A stretch of DNA of 64,000 nt, from assembly GCF_040412425.1 (NCBI RefSeq), contig NC_089749.1, positions 13,122,662 through 13,186,661 on the forward strand, in the 5' to 3' direction. Position 1 is the first letter of the stretch; every line of letters starts with the position of its first letter. This document shows positions 21,861-33,940 of this stretch, piece after piece. The stretch comes from Macrobrachium rosenbergii (taxonomy: Eukaryota > Arthropoda > Malacostraca > Decapoda > Palaemonidae). Position numbers and translations under genes: made by a program. The notes under the pieces were generated by a model. That model had not been told where the DNA came from, did not search any database, and saw only the letters and a list, made by a program, of their open reading frames with translations.

Positions 21861-24800
21861 TTACATCAATAAAATTACAGTGCATGCTATTTTCTAGAAA
21901 CAGAATTATGCACTTTAAAGATAAAAAAAAAAGATTTTCCTGGAGTCCTAATTTGTCTTTTGGTAGCTTTGAGTTCATTACTTATGCCGTTTTGTAGGAT
22001 GGGAAGAGTTTTAAATTTTTGTTTGTTTTACTTTTCCTTTTTGCGTTGAAGGATTACGACTTACGGGCTGTAACACAAGTTAGGTAAGGGAACCTGAGCA
22101 GGTTTGGTTACTGCATTTCATTTGCTGCTATTGACAAAGCTAGCAATATCAGGGCTTATTTTGATAGCTATGAACCTTGGTACCCCATAATTGCTGAAAA
22201 TATATGGTACCTGCGTATGTTCCAATGTTTTTTCTGTTGATTTTTGGGCATTCTTATTTGCTTTAGCTTGCATAATACAGTATACAGTTTTTCCCCATTG
22301 TATACCATAAATAGACTTGTGTCTTGATGGAATAGTAGTACAAGTACGTACAATATTGCATTGAATACATGATGGAAGAATGTTAAAGGAATAGACTTTT
22401 TGCGTAGTAGACTTTAATCTAAAAGTTTTTAATGGATTTTTAGCATTGCAGAAAGTGGATAAGTTGACTGAAAGTACATAATGTAGTAAAGTATAATACA
22501 GAAGGCAATTGATGCACATAAAATTAATTACAGGAAATCAGTTACAGTTAGAATGTAGAAGAATTGTAGTATCATACACAGTATCTGGAAATGCTACGGT
22601 TTCACGAGTTTTCACACTTGTAGTGTTAATATGAAATCTCCCTTAGAACTCAACAGTACTGTCATTCATGTTAGCCATGTAAAAAAATCTTTCACAGAAT
22701 AACAAAGCATTGTTATGTAATCAGGTTCATGCGCTTCTTGTCCAAAATATTTCAACTTTTTATTGAAGAGCTATGAATCTGTAATGTTATCAGTAATTTT
22801 AGAAGTAAATTTCACCCTTCTTTTAATCTGTTAAATTTTCTTTTTCTAATTACTAAGATTTCCACCACTCGAGTATTGCAGATTGTACTTTTGGTAGTCC
22901 CAGTTGTGTCTACCACCCTATTGAGACATAGTCCGTGGCAGTACTGTATTTTTATGTTTTGTAAAATCATATAGTTAAAATCATATAGCATTGATATATT
23001 TTGACAGTATTTAGATAAATAATACAGTAGTTAAAATGAGATTTGGTAGTTAATAGGCTTATCCTAATTTTATAAGCAGATAACATACTGTATTTTCTAT
23101 TTTCTTGTGTTGTTTTTGTTTTGTTTTATTGACAGCTGTGGCTGTAGTGTAATTTCCTTTTGAGTTGTATAATTTTTCCATGCAGTTCTGTTTCAAAACA
23201 TATAGGAAAATTAAAATTTATTTTATGATTTTAAAATTTTTTGGGAATTAAGGTACTGACTGGAAGGCCATTCTTTTTTCAAAAAAGCAGAATGTTGAAT
23301 TGTTTGAAAAATTGGTGTAGAATAAATGATGACTGGTTCATGGGTTGGAGAACATATTCAGAAGTGGAGAATGATAGGATAGGAGATGGAGTAGATGTGT
23401 TGTTTTGTTCGCTTGTATTGACCAAGGATACCCCATACTACTTTGTATCCTCATTCTTAGTCTATTGCTGGCTATTCTAGGATCCTAACTTGTTGCTCAG
23501 AGTCTTTTGTTTCCCAACCATTAGAAGGTATTCATTGTCTTTAAGACCACAGCATGTGATCTTAGTAGATAATTTGGGATTAGGAGAAACTGACTGATCC
23601 TCGTGAGCATGGAGCCAAATTCATGTATCAGTTGTGTAGAAGTCAAAGCTTTTTAACAAAATAATTAAACAGCAGATTGTTGCTGGGGAACCACTATATG
23701 TGGTAGTATTTAACTGTACATCATACATCCCTGTATGATTAACAATACATTCTGTGTCTCTGAACAGTGTAAGACTGAACTGAATCTGTCTCATAAACAG
23801 ATCTGTATGTTAATGTGAAAGGTGCGACTTGTAGTCTAGGATTTTCTCATTGCTTAGGTGATGATAAAAGTTCTTCAATTTAGTTGTTATGTTAGGATAG
23901 GAACAGGATATGGCATTTGAAAGGGTAGTGTCCTGCAATTTGAATCGTTGTCTTTGAAGCTAGTGGTTTAAACAACAGTGAGTACCAGCTAAATATTTTA
24001 AGGTGAATGATAGTGGTAGGGTGCATTAGATTAGGTCTGGTGTTCTGGAGGGTCATAGCCTAGGCTAGTCTGTTATGCCTTTGCAAATTAGCTGACTGTA
24101 ACAGTTGCATACAGGCAGTCCCTAAAGTGTCTGTGAGATGAGGTCTTACTGTATTACATGTAAACAACCAACAACAAAACATTGAAGAAGCAATTGTTAA
24201 CACTATGCAGTATGTTTGGATGGTTCCAAATCATCATGCAGAATTTGCTGCCATGTTTTCACAACAGAACAGTGCATAATAAGTTCAGCTGTTAAGACTA
24301 TTAAAGATATGCCACCACAGAAATTTGAAATATATGTATTATGTATTGTTAAAAACGAACATTTTTGGCCACCTGTGGGATTTAAGTAGAATATCAATGT
24401 GGTGGTCTGGCCTAACTACTTAATAATGATAATAATAATAAGGTTTCCTGCATTGGGACTTTCACGCTCTTATGCAATATTTAAATGTAACCTAACTTGG
24501 AAATTGGCCAATTTTATTATTGTACCTTGATTTTTTTCTTCTTCTTCTTCTTTTGTAGATTTCAATGATAGTTGTAAAGGGTTTCTAGAGGCTGGGTTTG
24601 TGAAATTTGTTATTGTGTTAAGTGTAGTTGGTGCAAATTATATTTGATTAATTAATATAAAGTATTTTGAGGGATTTTGAAAGGGAGACACAATGCAAAA
24701 ACATATTTGGGACATCAGAATGAAGTGACATTTTATTTCCCTGTCTTTTTTTTTTTTTTGCATACAGTTGCATTGTAAATAACATTGCAAATGGTTGCTG

Positions 24801-27167
24801 CATAATTGCATATTTTTGCTGGAATGAAGCTACCTGAAATTATGCTGGGCAGTGCAAAACTTTCAGGTGAACCTAATGCACAGGATTGTGCTGCTTTTGC
24901 ATGGTTACCAAACAAAGGAGATGAAGTCATGTTCTCTTGCCCTGAGAATTTTATCTTACTTAGGTCTATATTTATGTTTAATAATTTGAAATTTCTTTTT
25001 ATTATTGTAAATTAGTAATGATTTACAGTCAGTGTTTGAGAGATGTTTGCCAAATAATTATGCGTGTTATACTCCAATTTTTAGGGTAACTACAAATTAA
25101 GTACTCCCTTTAAATGAAAAATTCTCTTAAGGCTCATTGCATGTAAATTGATCTTTTAATGTCCATGTCTAACATTAGGTATGTTACCAACTATTAATAA
25201 CTTTTTGAGTCAGCTGTTAAGCAGCATAACCCCAAATTGTAGCATTTATTTCAGTCTGCAAGTATAATGCAACCTTGGGGACAACTTTGATCATTTATTT
25301 TGGTGTCAGATATTGAGGCACATGCATGGTCTTTAGTTCCTTTTCAAATTCTTGAGAAGCAACTTGAAGGGACGTATTCTCAACTTTATTTTTAGTTTAA
25401 GGTCAACAGACATACTAGCACAGTTGCTGTCACTGATATCTACTGCCAGGTTTTAATTCTTCGTCCTTTCATCATAACTCTACTCAAAAAGCGATGTAAG
25501 GAAGTCTGTGCCATGCTGTGCATGTCAGGGTAATTGGAATTGCACTTAGCTTTTCTTATTTGTATATCATGACAAATTTATGTTTGTTTTAGGAGAGGTA
25601 CAGTTTGATTATAGTGGTATAATCTGTTAGATTGGGTTTAGGGTTTGTGACATATTTGTAGGATTTCTTCATGTTAGTCTGCCATTTTTATAGATGCCAT
25701 TAATCTAGCTTAATTTTTATCCAAAGTTTTCCTTAATATTAGGTTTTTAGTGTTTCAGCGTAACTTTCATTCAGACCCATTAATCACATAGCTATAATAA
25801 TTTTTAGTAGAAAAGAGGTGATTGCCAGTACATATTTTACTATAGTTTACATACTGTAGGCTATATGTTTAAAGTCATAACTTTCATAGGACTTGCTGTG
25901 GAATCAAAATTGGAATAAGACTTTTGTATGTATGGGAATGAAAGTAAAGGAAGTTGATTCTCTCTCTCTCTCTGGTAGAATTGTTAGGCAAAATAGCACT
26001 TGTTTTAGTAGTCCATGTAACTTGTTATCTTTAAACTAATTTAGGAAGTAAAAGACAATTTGTAAAATTTTGAGTGACCTTTATTTCTGTGATGGTTACA
26101 AACTATTTATGATAAGTATGGCTTCTGTAGCTTCCTCTTTATTTAGCTGACTGGAAGTATTGATTTAAAGTATTCTAAGCATGCTTAGACTTCCAGTATT
26201 TTGAAAGGTGGAAGAGAATGAAGGTTCTTGCAAAGAATTAATAAAAACTGGTAATAGTGCTATGCAAAGGGGTGTTTTGAATAAAATAAAAATTGGGTAG
26301 GAAAGGGTAGAGTCTGAGTTCTGGAAATAAGAAGATAAGCAGAAGATTAAGTATGTTAAGAAAAGCCATGTTCTCTAAAGACAAGCATGAAGTAAGAGCC
26401 TTATCTTGAATGTACTTCTTTATATACATTACTAGGATACACTGAAAATCCTTAAACTGTACAGGAACTACTGTTATCATCGTCAGAGGAAATGTGATTT
26501 TGATTTAGTTTCTCCCTCAGATGGTGAGGACAGCAGTCCTCGTAAAGCTTGAGGATTTTCACTTTATCTTTACCAAAATATCAAGAATTACACTCAAGAA
26601 AAGGGTCTTTATTTTAGCCTCAAGGAGGAAATTTTTAAGGCCAAAGTAACAGTACAGTGGTTAACACTGTGGCTAATCAGGTGTGATTATTCTCTCGGTA
26701 GCAACCTTATAAGATAATGGTTTTCACACTGGGATGTAGATTAGTATTAACTGTATTTGTTTTTATTTTTTGTTTTTAAAAGATCAGAATGGAAGTTTTT
26801 TATCATTCATGTTCTGTGTACTTAAGATTTTGCCTTATATTACCATGTGTGGTGTGTAAATGTATGTATTTGAAATATTTGAATATTATTGGCTGCGTTA
26901 TCTGTAGTTTTTAAGCGCTGTTTCAAATTTATTACAGGCTTATTAAGTTATTCCGTTGATAAGTGATTTGATATAAACTTCTAGTAATTAAAGTATGTTT
27001 CTAAAGGGTAAACAAGTTATAGTTCCTAATGCTTCCATGAAGAGTAGATAAAATTGCACATTTTTTATAAATGCTGCTATGAACATTGTTAGATTTTGCA
27101 GGGAATAAATTAAAGTGAGAGTTGACTGATGGCAATTCTGACTTATCTACATTGCTTCCTGTTTCAG

Positions 27168-27219
27168 AATGTTTGCCCCAAAGTGCGCTGCTTGCGGGAA
27201 GAGCATAACCCCAGTTGAG
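27168..27219 (+). CDS. jub: jub exon: LIM2-LIM3 linker and start of LIM3
   Basis: The acceptor CTGTTTCAG ends at 27167 and the donor GAG|GTAGGC starts at 27220. The 52-base exon completes the split Arg codon and reads MFAPKCAACGKSITPVE. It carries the first zinc pair of LIM3 (C-x2-C). The short linker MFAPK is characteristic of the zyxin/Ajuba superfamily, where LIM2 and LIM3 are tightly spaced. The exon is too short to be found as an ORF and was recognised from phase and family sequence. Confidence 0.94.
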
Positions 27220-28163
27220 GTAGGCGGGAGATGCTTTTGGCTGGCTTTGGGCACAGCTGATTCAAAACCTCCTGATTTATTAATTTTCTTTGCTGTTATA
27301 TTTTTCTGCTTAAGTTAACATTTTTACTGCAGTGTATTGTCTTTCACCTGTTGCTATTTTTTACTGTAGTAATTTGCTTTTAGGTTGTAGTTCCTTTTTA
27401 CATGTAATGAAGTTTACCCTCGGTGTTTCAGTCCCTCATTTTCTATTCTTTAATTATCTTGTGTGCGCAGGTGTCTCTTTCAAGTTGTGCTTGTGTGGCC
27501 TTGCCTTTTGTATGTTAGGAACTTTACATTTTTTAATTTCATACCTTTTATGTCACCCTTTTCTTTGTAGTTTTGCCTACTTATTTTGTTTGATGGGTTG
27601 TTAAGGAAAATATTTTTATCTTCTATTTTTCTATAATTGTGTGATGGGTATTTTGTGCATCCAGTTATTTCATGTTTAAAACTTGAGTAGCTCATTCATT
27701 TTCTGTGTTGTTGTAGTTGTAGTTTTCTCATTCCTTCTTCTCTGTTAGTAACTTGAAGTTTTATTGTACCTATGTGTACCTCAAATTACTAATGTTATCT
27801 GCAGATGAACAAAAGTTTTCTAGCTTAAAACAGCAGTTATTTTGTAGACATTTCAGTATCTGTTGTCATTGTCAGTAGTACATAGTACATTGTCTATAGT
27901 ATAGTCTAGGAATTGTCATTATTTTATGAATATCAGAGTCATCTTTCTTAATCATATAGAAAAATTAGAGATAAATGGGAAATGTAGAAGACTAGGTTTT
28001 GAATTTTTGGAAAAGAAAGATAGGCTGGTTCTCTTCTTATTAAAGTTTGCAAATTTTTGAAAAGCTGCATCTTTTAAGCCATTTATTCCTTCATAAGCGA
28101 GCGCTAGTTGCACCCATAAATCTGTACAGTACTTAGAAATCATCATTATCTCCCCCCCCCATA

Positions 28164-28474
28164 CAGGCAATCCCAGGCTAACGGCGGGCTCGGTTAATGG
28201 CGATCCGGTTTTATGGGGCTTGTCTAGCGACAAAAATCGGCAATTTTCAATGCCAAAAATCACCGATTATCGCCGATTTCTGCTTATCGGCGCTGACAAT
28301 TGGGTATTGGTGCCGATACATATCTAACAGAGGCGCCAATAACCGAAAATAAGCACTTTTCGGCGCTGATAAGTTTGAAACCCGCCGGAAATTGCTGATT
28401 TTTGGTTAGTGGCGATTTTTGGTTATCATCACACCCCCAGAACGGAACCCCCGCCGATAACCGAGGACTGCCTG
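28164..28474. mobile_element. MITE-like element with 26-bp terminal inverted repeats and TA target duplication
   Basis: It begins CAGGCAATCCCAGGCTAACG and ends with the inverted counterpart (reverse complement CAGGCAGTCCTCGGTTATCG). It is flanked on both sides by TA (28162-28163 and 28475-28476). The 311-bp body is rich in CGGC/GCCGATAA words and has no transposase frame. A TA duplication and short inverted ends fit a non-autonomous Tc1/mariner-type element. Confidence 0.8.
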
Positions 28475-30403
28475 TACAGTGTACTGCTGAAGTTGACAAC
28501 AGATGCAATACGATGAAAATGTCTTGTCAAAGCAGTCATCCTTACTATTGCCCTTTACATTTGAGCTTCTGTAGGACCACACTTGTTTGTTACTTTTAAG
28601 CTCATAACTTATTTCTCTTGATGTTTCTCTGCAGTTCTATATTTCTTACTGTTTGTGCCATAGGTTATGTATCTTGTATTGAGTCCTTCTGTTTGGCTTT
28701 AATATTGTAATACAGTATGTGATCATTGGTTGCGGTGCTTGGAAATTTTTTTTAAGGAGTTAAGATTTCAGTAATTGTTGGTTGGTATTTTTAGAAAATG
28801 TATTTTTCAGCATGCATCTTCATTGCTTTGTTATTCATCTTCATGGGTAATTCTAGTTCAGTCTCACTGTTGAATCAGGAACGTAATAATTAAAGCATCT
28901 GTATATCCTGCATGATAGAACATTATTTTTTTTAATGTAGTTTATTTCCAACTTGAACTGCGAATTGATGTACGTCTAGCTTTGCTATCTTCTTGCTTAC
29001 TCATTAGTGCATGGCACTATGCTATAGAAATGCATTGAGTTCTCTGTAGCACATCTTATTTGGCAGAGCCATTCTAAAGACTGTTTCAGAATAATTTCAT
29101 TATTAGCCTTCTTTAGTTCAGTGTATTTTGATTAGTTACAGAAGTGTAATTCAGGTTTATTGGTAGCTGTTATTTATTTCATGGAAAAATGGTTCTTCTG
29201 GAAAATTATTGGGTGAAGGACCAAACAGTCGTGAAATTATTTACATCCCTGACCTGATGAGTAAAAACTTTCTCCACTGGGAGTTATCATCTAGTTGTGT
29301 ATCTGTGGATTAAATTTATGAAGTAATCCGAATAACTTCATCTTTTAAGGCTTGAGGTTATAGCTGTAATTTGCGTACAGTACTAGCTCCCATAGTTGAG
29401 CTGTTTAGAACACATATGAAATATTCTACTTCTCATTCTTGGCACACTTTGAGGAGAATGTTTTACAGTAGTTTCCCCAAGACTGTGGTCTCTTCACTGA
29501 TGACAGTGAAAGTAACTTCAATTGTGAATTCATTTACCTCAAAATCATTTGTGTGCAGAATGATGCATCATTCTGCATCATTCATTACTGTCTAAAATTT
29601 TTTGAAATTAATATGCTGGGGTATATTGTTTTCAAAGAGAGTATAAATTTATTCAGATCATCACAAAGCTTTCGTTTCTTTGAATTTTAATATGCCAACT
29701 AAGAATATTTATACTGCGAAACCATGTGCTGAGGACTCTCATTTTGGTTTTCATATGAGAACCAGTGGTTTAAATAGATAGGAAACACAGTAATTGAAGT
29801 TACTACAAAGGCAAAAATGTCAAAACTTGTTAGGCAACTTGCTATTGCATGACCATTTTATGTAGCTTCTTGCTGTAAACAAGTGATAAGTTGTATGAAT
29901 TATAGCAGAAGAAAACTGAAATATTTTTCATATATAAAACTGAATATGAAGGTTATGAACTAAATTTTTTGTCATGCAAAGTCTGAAAGAAGAAAGAGAG
30001 AGAGAGATGCAGAACTTCTGGATTCATTAAAGGCGTATGAAAATGGCAGAGTTTTGATTTAAAAATATTTTGAATCTTATTAAATTCCCCATATAAGTCT
30101 TATGCCTTTATGTTGCAGAGCCTTATATTGACTGCAGATAAGATACAGAGTATATGTTTTGTTTCCTATGTACTCTGTGAAGTGCATTTCTTTTTAAATT
30201 TTCACCAAATAATTTGAGAGGGGCAAAGCTTCACACTACCAAATACAACCAGAATTTATTGTAAATACACAGTTTTCCCTTAACTACGTATGATTTTAAC
30301 AGATTCCTCAATCTGTCACTGTAAATTAGCCAGTGGAGTTTGTGGACCTAAGTATATATGAGAATTTTTTAGGTAAATTTAGCCTCTGACTCTTGTACTG
30401 ATT

Positions 30404-30406
<3 letters not shown>

Positions 30407-30442
<36 letters not shown>
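30407..30442. repeat. (TAA)n tract
   Basis: About twelve TAA units in a jub intron. Confidence 0.95.
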
Positions 30443-30444
<2 letters not shown>

Positions 30445-31103
30445 TAAATACTCCTTAGCGGAGACATTAAGCTTTTGGCTTTGCCATTAAGAGGTAAAGT
30501 CAGTAATATATGATGCGTGGTTTTATTATAAACGAAATGTGTCGTCATTGTTCAAGCTTACTTTTTTTATTAGCTTTTTGGATGACAAAATTCTTTTCCA
30601 GAATTAGTAACACATATGTATGTTCCTTAATCACATGAGAGGCCCTTATATATATTTTAATTGAGTCTTTCAAAATGATTTTCTGCAGTAGAGATTATTT
30701 TTCCTTCTTTTCTTCAACCGTAGAAGTAAGTGAACTTCATGGTTTTATGGCTTAACCCCGTGCCCAAGGCTAATTTGCGTTGGTTCTTTCCTTTGTTCCT
30801 GACTTTTTAGCTGTGCCATGTTTCTCAGGGAGATTTTTTTAGAAGGGCTTAACAAATATGTTATCAGTGTTTTTCCTCTTTATTGTCCTGTATACTTAAT
30901 GCATACGAATGTTATGTATGATTGTTTTATGTTTGTATGTTTCTCGTCCAAAGCCATTGGCAGAATATTTCATTTCCTGGTTTACCTAAGGAATTGTGTT
31001 AGTTTAAAATGCTGAAGAAGGTATTTTGATATATGTAAATGATTTTCATTATTTTGTAAGTTGTGTTGTATACAGTACTAACAAACTGTCCGTTTGTTTC
31101 CAG

Positions 31104-31172
31104 GGCACAGGAGAAACTGTACGAGTAGTATCCATGGACAAAGACTTCCACGTGGATTGTTACGTCTGTGAA
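31104..31172 (+). CDS. jub: jub exon: central LIM3
   Basis: The acceptor TGTTTCCAG and the donor GAA|GTAAGT flank a 69-base exon of exactly 23 codons in phase 0. It reads GTGETVRVVSMDKDFHVDC, then YVCE. It holds the LIM3 H-x2-C pair and the next Cys. The RVVSMDxDFH string is diagnostic for the Ajuba/zyxin LIM3. Its partner Cys is in the next exon (NC), so the intron splits the C-x2-C knuckle. Confidence 0.95.
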
Positions 31173-33814
31173 GTAAGTTACATTTATTTATACTTTGTAA
31201 AGTAGCAGAAAGTCACAGTGGTATTTTTTATCTATAACACTGACCTTGAGTACCATTGGTTGTTTATCTGAAATTATTTGAGAGCCAACAGTCCTCACAA
31301 GATTATTTCATTGTGATTTCTAGTGAATTGTGAGATGCAACCCCAAATCCAGTCACCTTACGAAGGTGGAGCTTCAGAAAGCAGCTTTTCACATGAAACT
31401 TTGTCAACTTCAGTTTTTTTTCTAGATTACAGTAATTAGCTAAGTTTTTTCCCACTTGATATTTTGCTTCTTTGGATAAAGCTGGTACTATCACTACTGA
31501 ATTGGACATAGATTTTCACCCACCAATTTTAGAAGTAGTATATCTAAAGGCAATCAATAAATTTTAGAAGTAGTATAGGATTTTTATCCACCAGTTTTAG
31601 AATAGTGAATCTGAAGACAATTGAAGACCAGGTAGAAAACATTTCATTCAATTGAACAGAAAAGCCAGAAAACTAATGATTATCAATAATGCTCTGAATC
31701 TAAGAGCAAGAGTAAGTGTAGCAAGGCTCTATTTACCAATAAGAAGAGGTGAAAGAAGAATGCGTTGTTGAGAATTGTATCAATACTGAGAAAAGAATTG
31801 GCTGCAGCTTTAAAACATTAAAGCTGGGTCGTTGGTAACAGCTTGAAATAAAAAATCATAAAAGAGGGTCAAAAGAAAAAGGAAAAAGAAACAAATACAT
31901 GGCCAGTACCAGAGGCAGACTATGGATTGTAGCTGGGCAAAGGCTGACCAAGGGATAGCTTAGGAAGGAGAACTGAATGCATGTTGGTGGCATACACATT
32001 GCATGTACACTAAAAATAAAATAGATGTTCAACCATCAGCATCGCCTGTGTGCTGCAATGCTTACAGAATATGGAAACCATCAACTACAGTAAAACCCCG
32101 TATTTTTGGGGGGGGGAGGATATGTAAAACACACACACACACACACACCCACAATAGCTAAAATCCATGAATACTGTACTTAAAACCCCTCAAAAAACAC
32201 TTAGAACTGCCTGTTTTGATAGTTTATACTCAAGAAAAACCCTCTAAAAATGCTTATACCTGAGTATTTTAATAGTTTTATCTCAGAAAGTGCATTTAGT
32301 CATGAAAATTTTATGAAAATACAGTAATTAGTGAATATTTCTCTGTGAAAAACACAGCGAATGGGCGAATTTTATGCAAATAATGGATAGATACATTCCA
32401 CAGAGAAATCCGTGAATATGAGTGTCCACGAACTGTGAGAATGCAAATACGGTGGGTTTACTATACATAACAAGTAAAGGCTCAAAATGAAGATTTGTTA
32501 AGAAAAAGCCTACCATGTACAGACAGTTGTTGCAGCCTTATACCAGAAAGAGTGCTAGAAAACAGAAAATCTAGGTACTGTGGGAATGACCATGTAATAC
32601 AAGCTCAAAGACTAAACCTAATTCTGGTAGACAAAGAAATCCACAAAATCTCATCTGTTAGATGAAGCCATATGATAGGACATGATAGTGTTGGACAAAA
32701 ACAGAGAAAAGATGGAAAGATATGCAGATCTAAAGATGGGAAATAAGGAGACTATTTCAAGCTAAGGTTTAAGTAGTACATATTATTCTTGGAGTACCAG
32801 GAGTAACCCCAGAGGACCTCAGGAGAAACCTGGAGAGGATTGGATCCACAAACCATGAACTAGGCTTGCTCCAGAAGAGTACAATGGACTAGTGGGTACA
32901 GGAAGGACAATAAGGAGGGTATTGGAATCATAAGAAAATGGGTGGTAGGGTCAGATCCTTGGGAGGCAGGTTGCAGACTGGGTCTGGGTTCAGTGATACC
33001 AATTTGGCAAGGTTGGAAAAAAAATAGTAATAATCTTGCTAAAGCTAACTATATTTAGTAAGTGGGGGAGGTGGGTTTGTGTAGCAATTAATATAATTAA
33101 TATATTAGAAATTTAGTGTTTTGCATTCTAGAAAGAATGCCACATTGACAATGTTTTTTGATATGGAAAAACTCATTTGAACCATGAGTACATGATGAAT
33201 AACACACATGATCAAGTCTGAGAAGAATAAAGAATAGTAAATAAAATTAACCATAATTCAAGTAAGTGATTGTCAAGTGCTGGCCAGAAGTCCCATAAAG
33301 AAATTTTGTTAGAATCATCAATGATCTAAGCTTATCCAATCATAATGCTTTCACAAAGCTGTGGTTTTTTATATGAAATCTAATTATTATTATTTATTTT
33401 TTTATATGAAATCTAATTATTATTATTATTTTTTTTTTCGTAAGAATAAGCTGTCCAGATTTGTGCCGTGAGAGTTAAGATTTTTAGCCTGGTGGTCTGG
33501 TGAAACTATTTTATATGACTTAACTAATTTATATTAAATGCTTTTGGTAGAGTTTTATTAGATAAACATTATTTATTATTATTATTCAACAACATTCATA
33601 TGTCATGAAGGTCATTAACTTACTAAGCTTGCACTCAGAGAATAAATTTTCTTTTATGAAAAAATTGAAAAACAGAAAATATAAGTAGGGCAAAATGCAG
33701 ATACAAATAAATCAATAAGAAGGCTTGATATAGCATATACAAACAAATTCTTACTTTTAAAGTTTGAAAGTTAATCGCAGGCATATTGAATAATGAATTA
33801 TCTTGAATTTTCAG
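31173..33814 (+). other. jub intron (2.6 kb)
   Basis: Intron interrupting the LIM3 C-x2-C knuckle. Apart from the element at 32088-32463 and a short direct repeat near 33365-33430 (TTTTTATATGAAATCTAATT twice), nothing was recognised. Confidence 0.85.
32088..32463. mobile_element. MITE-like element with inverted ends and TA flanks
   Basis: The left end CAGTAAAACCCCGTATTT matches the reverse complement of the right end (TAGTAAACCCACCGTATTT). TA lies immediately outside on each side (32086-32087 and 32464-32465). The 376-bp interior has no ORF and includes a G run and a short CA repeat (32129-32148). This is consistent with a decayed non-autonomous Tc1/mariner-type element. Confidence 0.7.
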
Positions 33815-33940
33815 AATTGTGGAATGCAGCTTACCGACGAACCCGACCAGAGATGTTATCCTCTCGACGGTCACCTTTTATGCCGTAACTGTCATCTACA
33901 TCGCCTTCATGCCATGGGTCGCACTCCTTCAAACATTCAG
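33815..33940 (+). CDS. jub: jub exon: end of LIM3 and C-terminal tail
   Basis: The acceptor AATTTTCAG ends at 33814 and the donor CAG|GTGGGT starts at 33941. The exon has 42 codons in phase 0. It begins with NCG, which completes the C-x2-C pair, then [17 protein letters not shown], then [11 protein letters not shown] with the last LIM3 zinc ligands (C-x2-C). A short tail [11 protein letters not shown] follows. LIM3 is therefore complete. If the following intron were retained, translation would run on for a short, unrelated stretch to the stop that closes at 34016. Confidence 0.95.

Larger units (their letters stand above)
27220..31103 (+). other. jub intron (3.9 kb)
   Basis: Intron between the two short LIM3 exons. 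It contains the TA-flanked MITE-like element at 28164-28474 and a TAA tract at 30407-30442; nothing else was recognised. Confidence 0.85.

Noticed and set aside
24111..24130. CAGGCAGTCCC next to TA, similar to the end of the MITE at 28164
   Set aside because: No matching inverted end was found nearby, so it is not called as an element.
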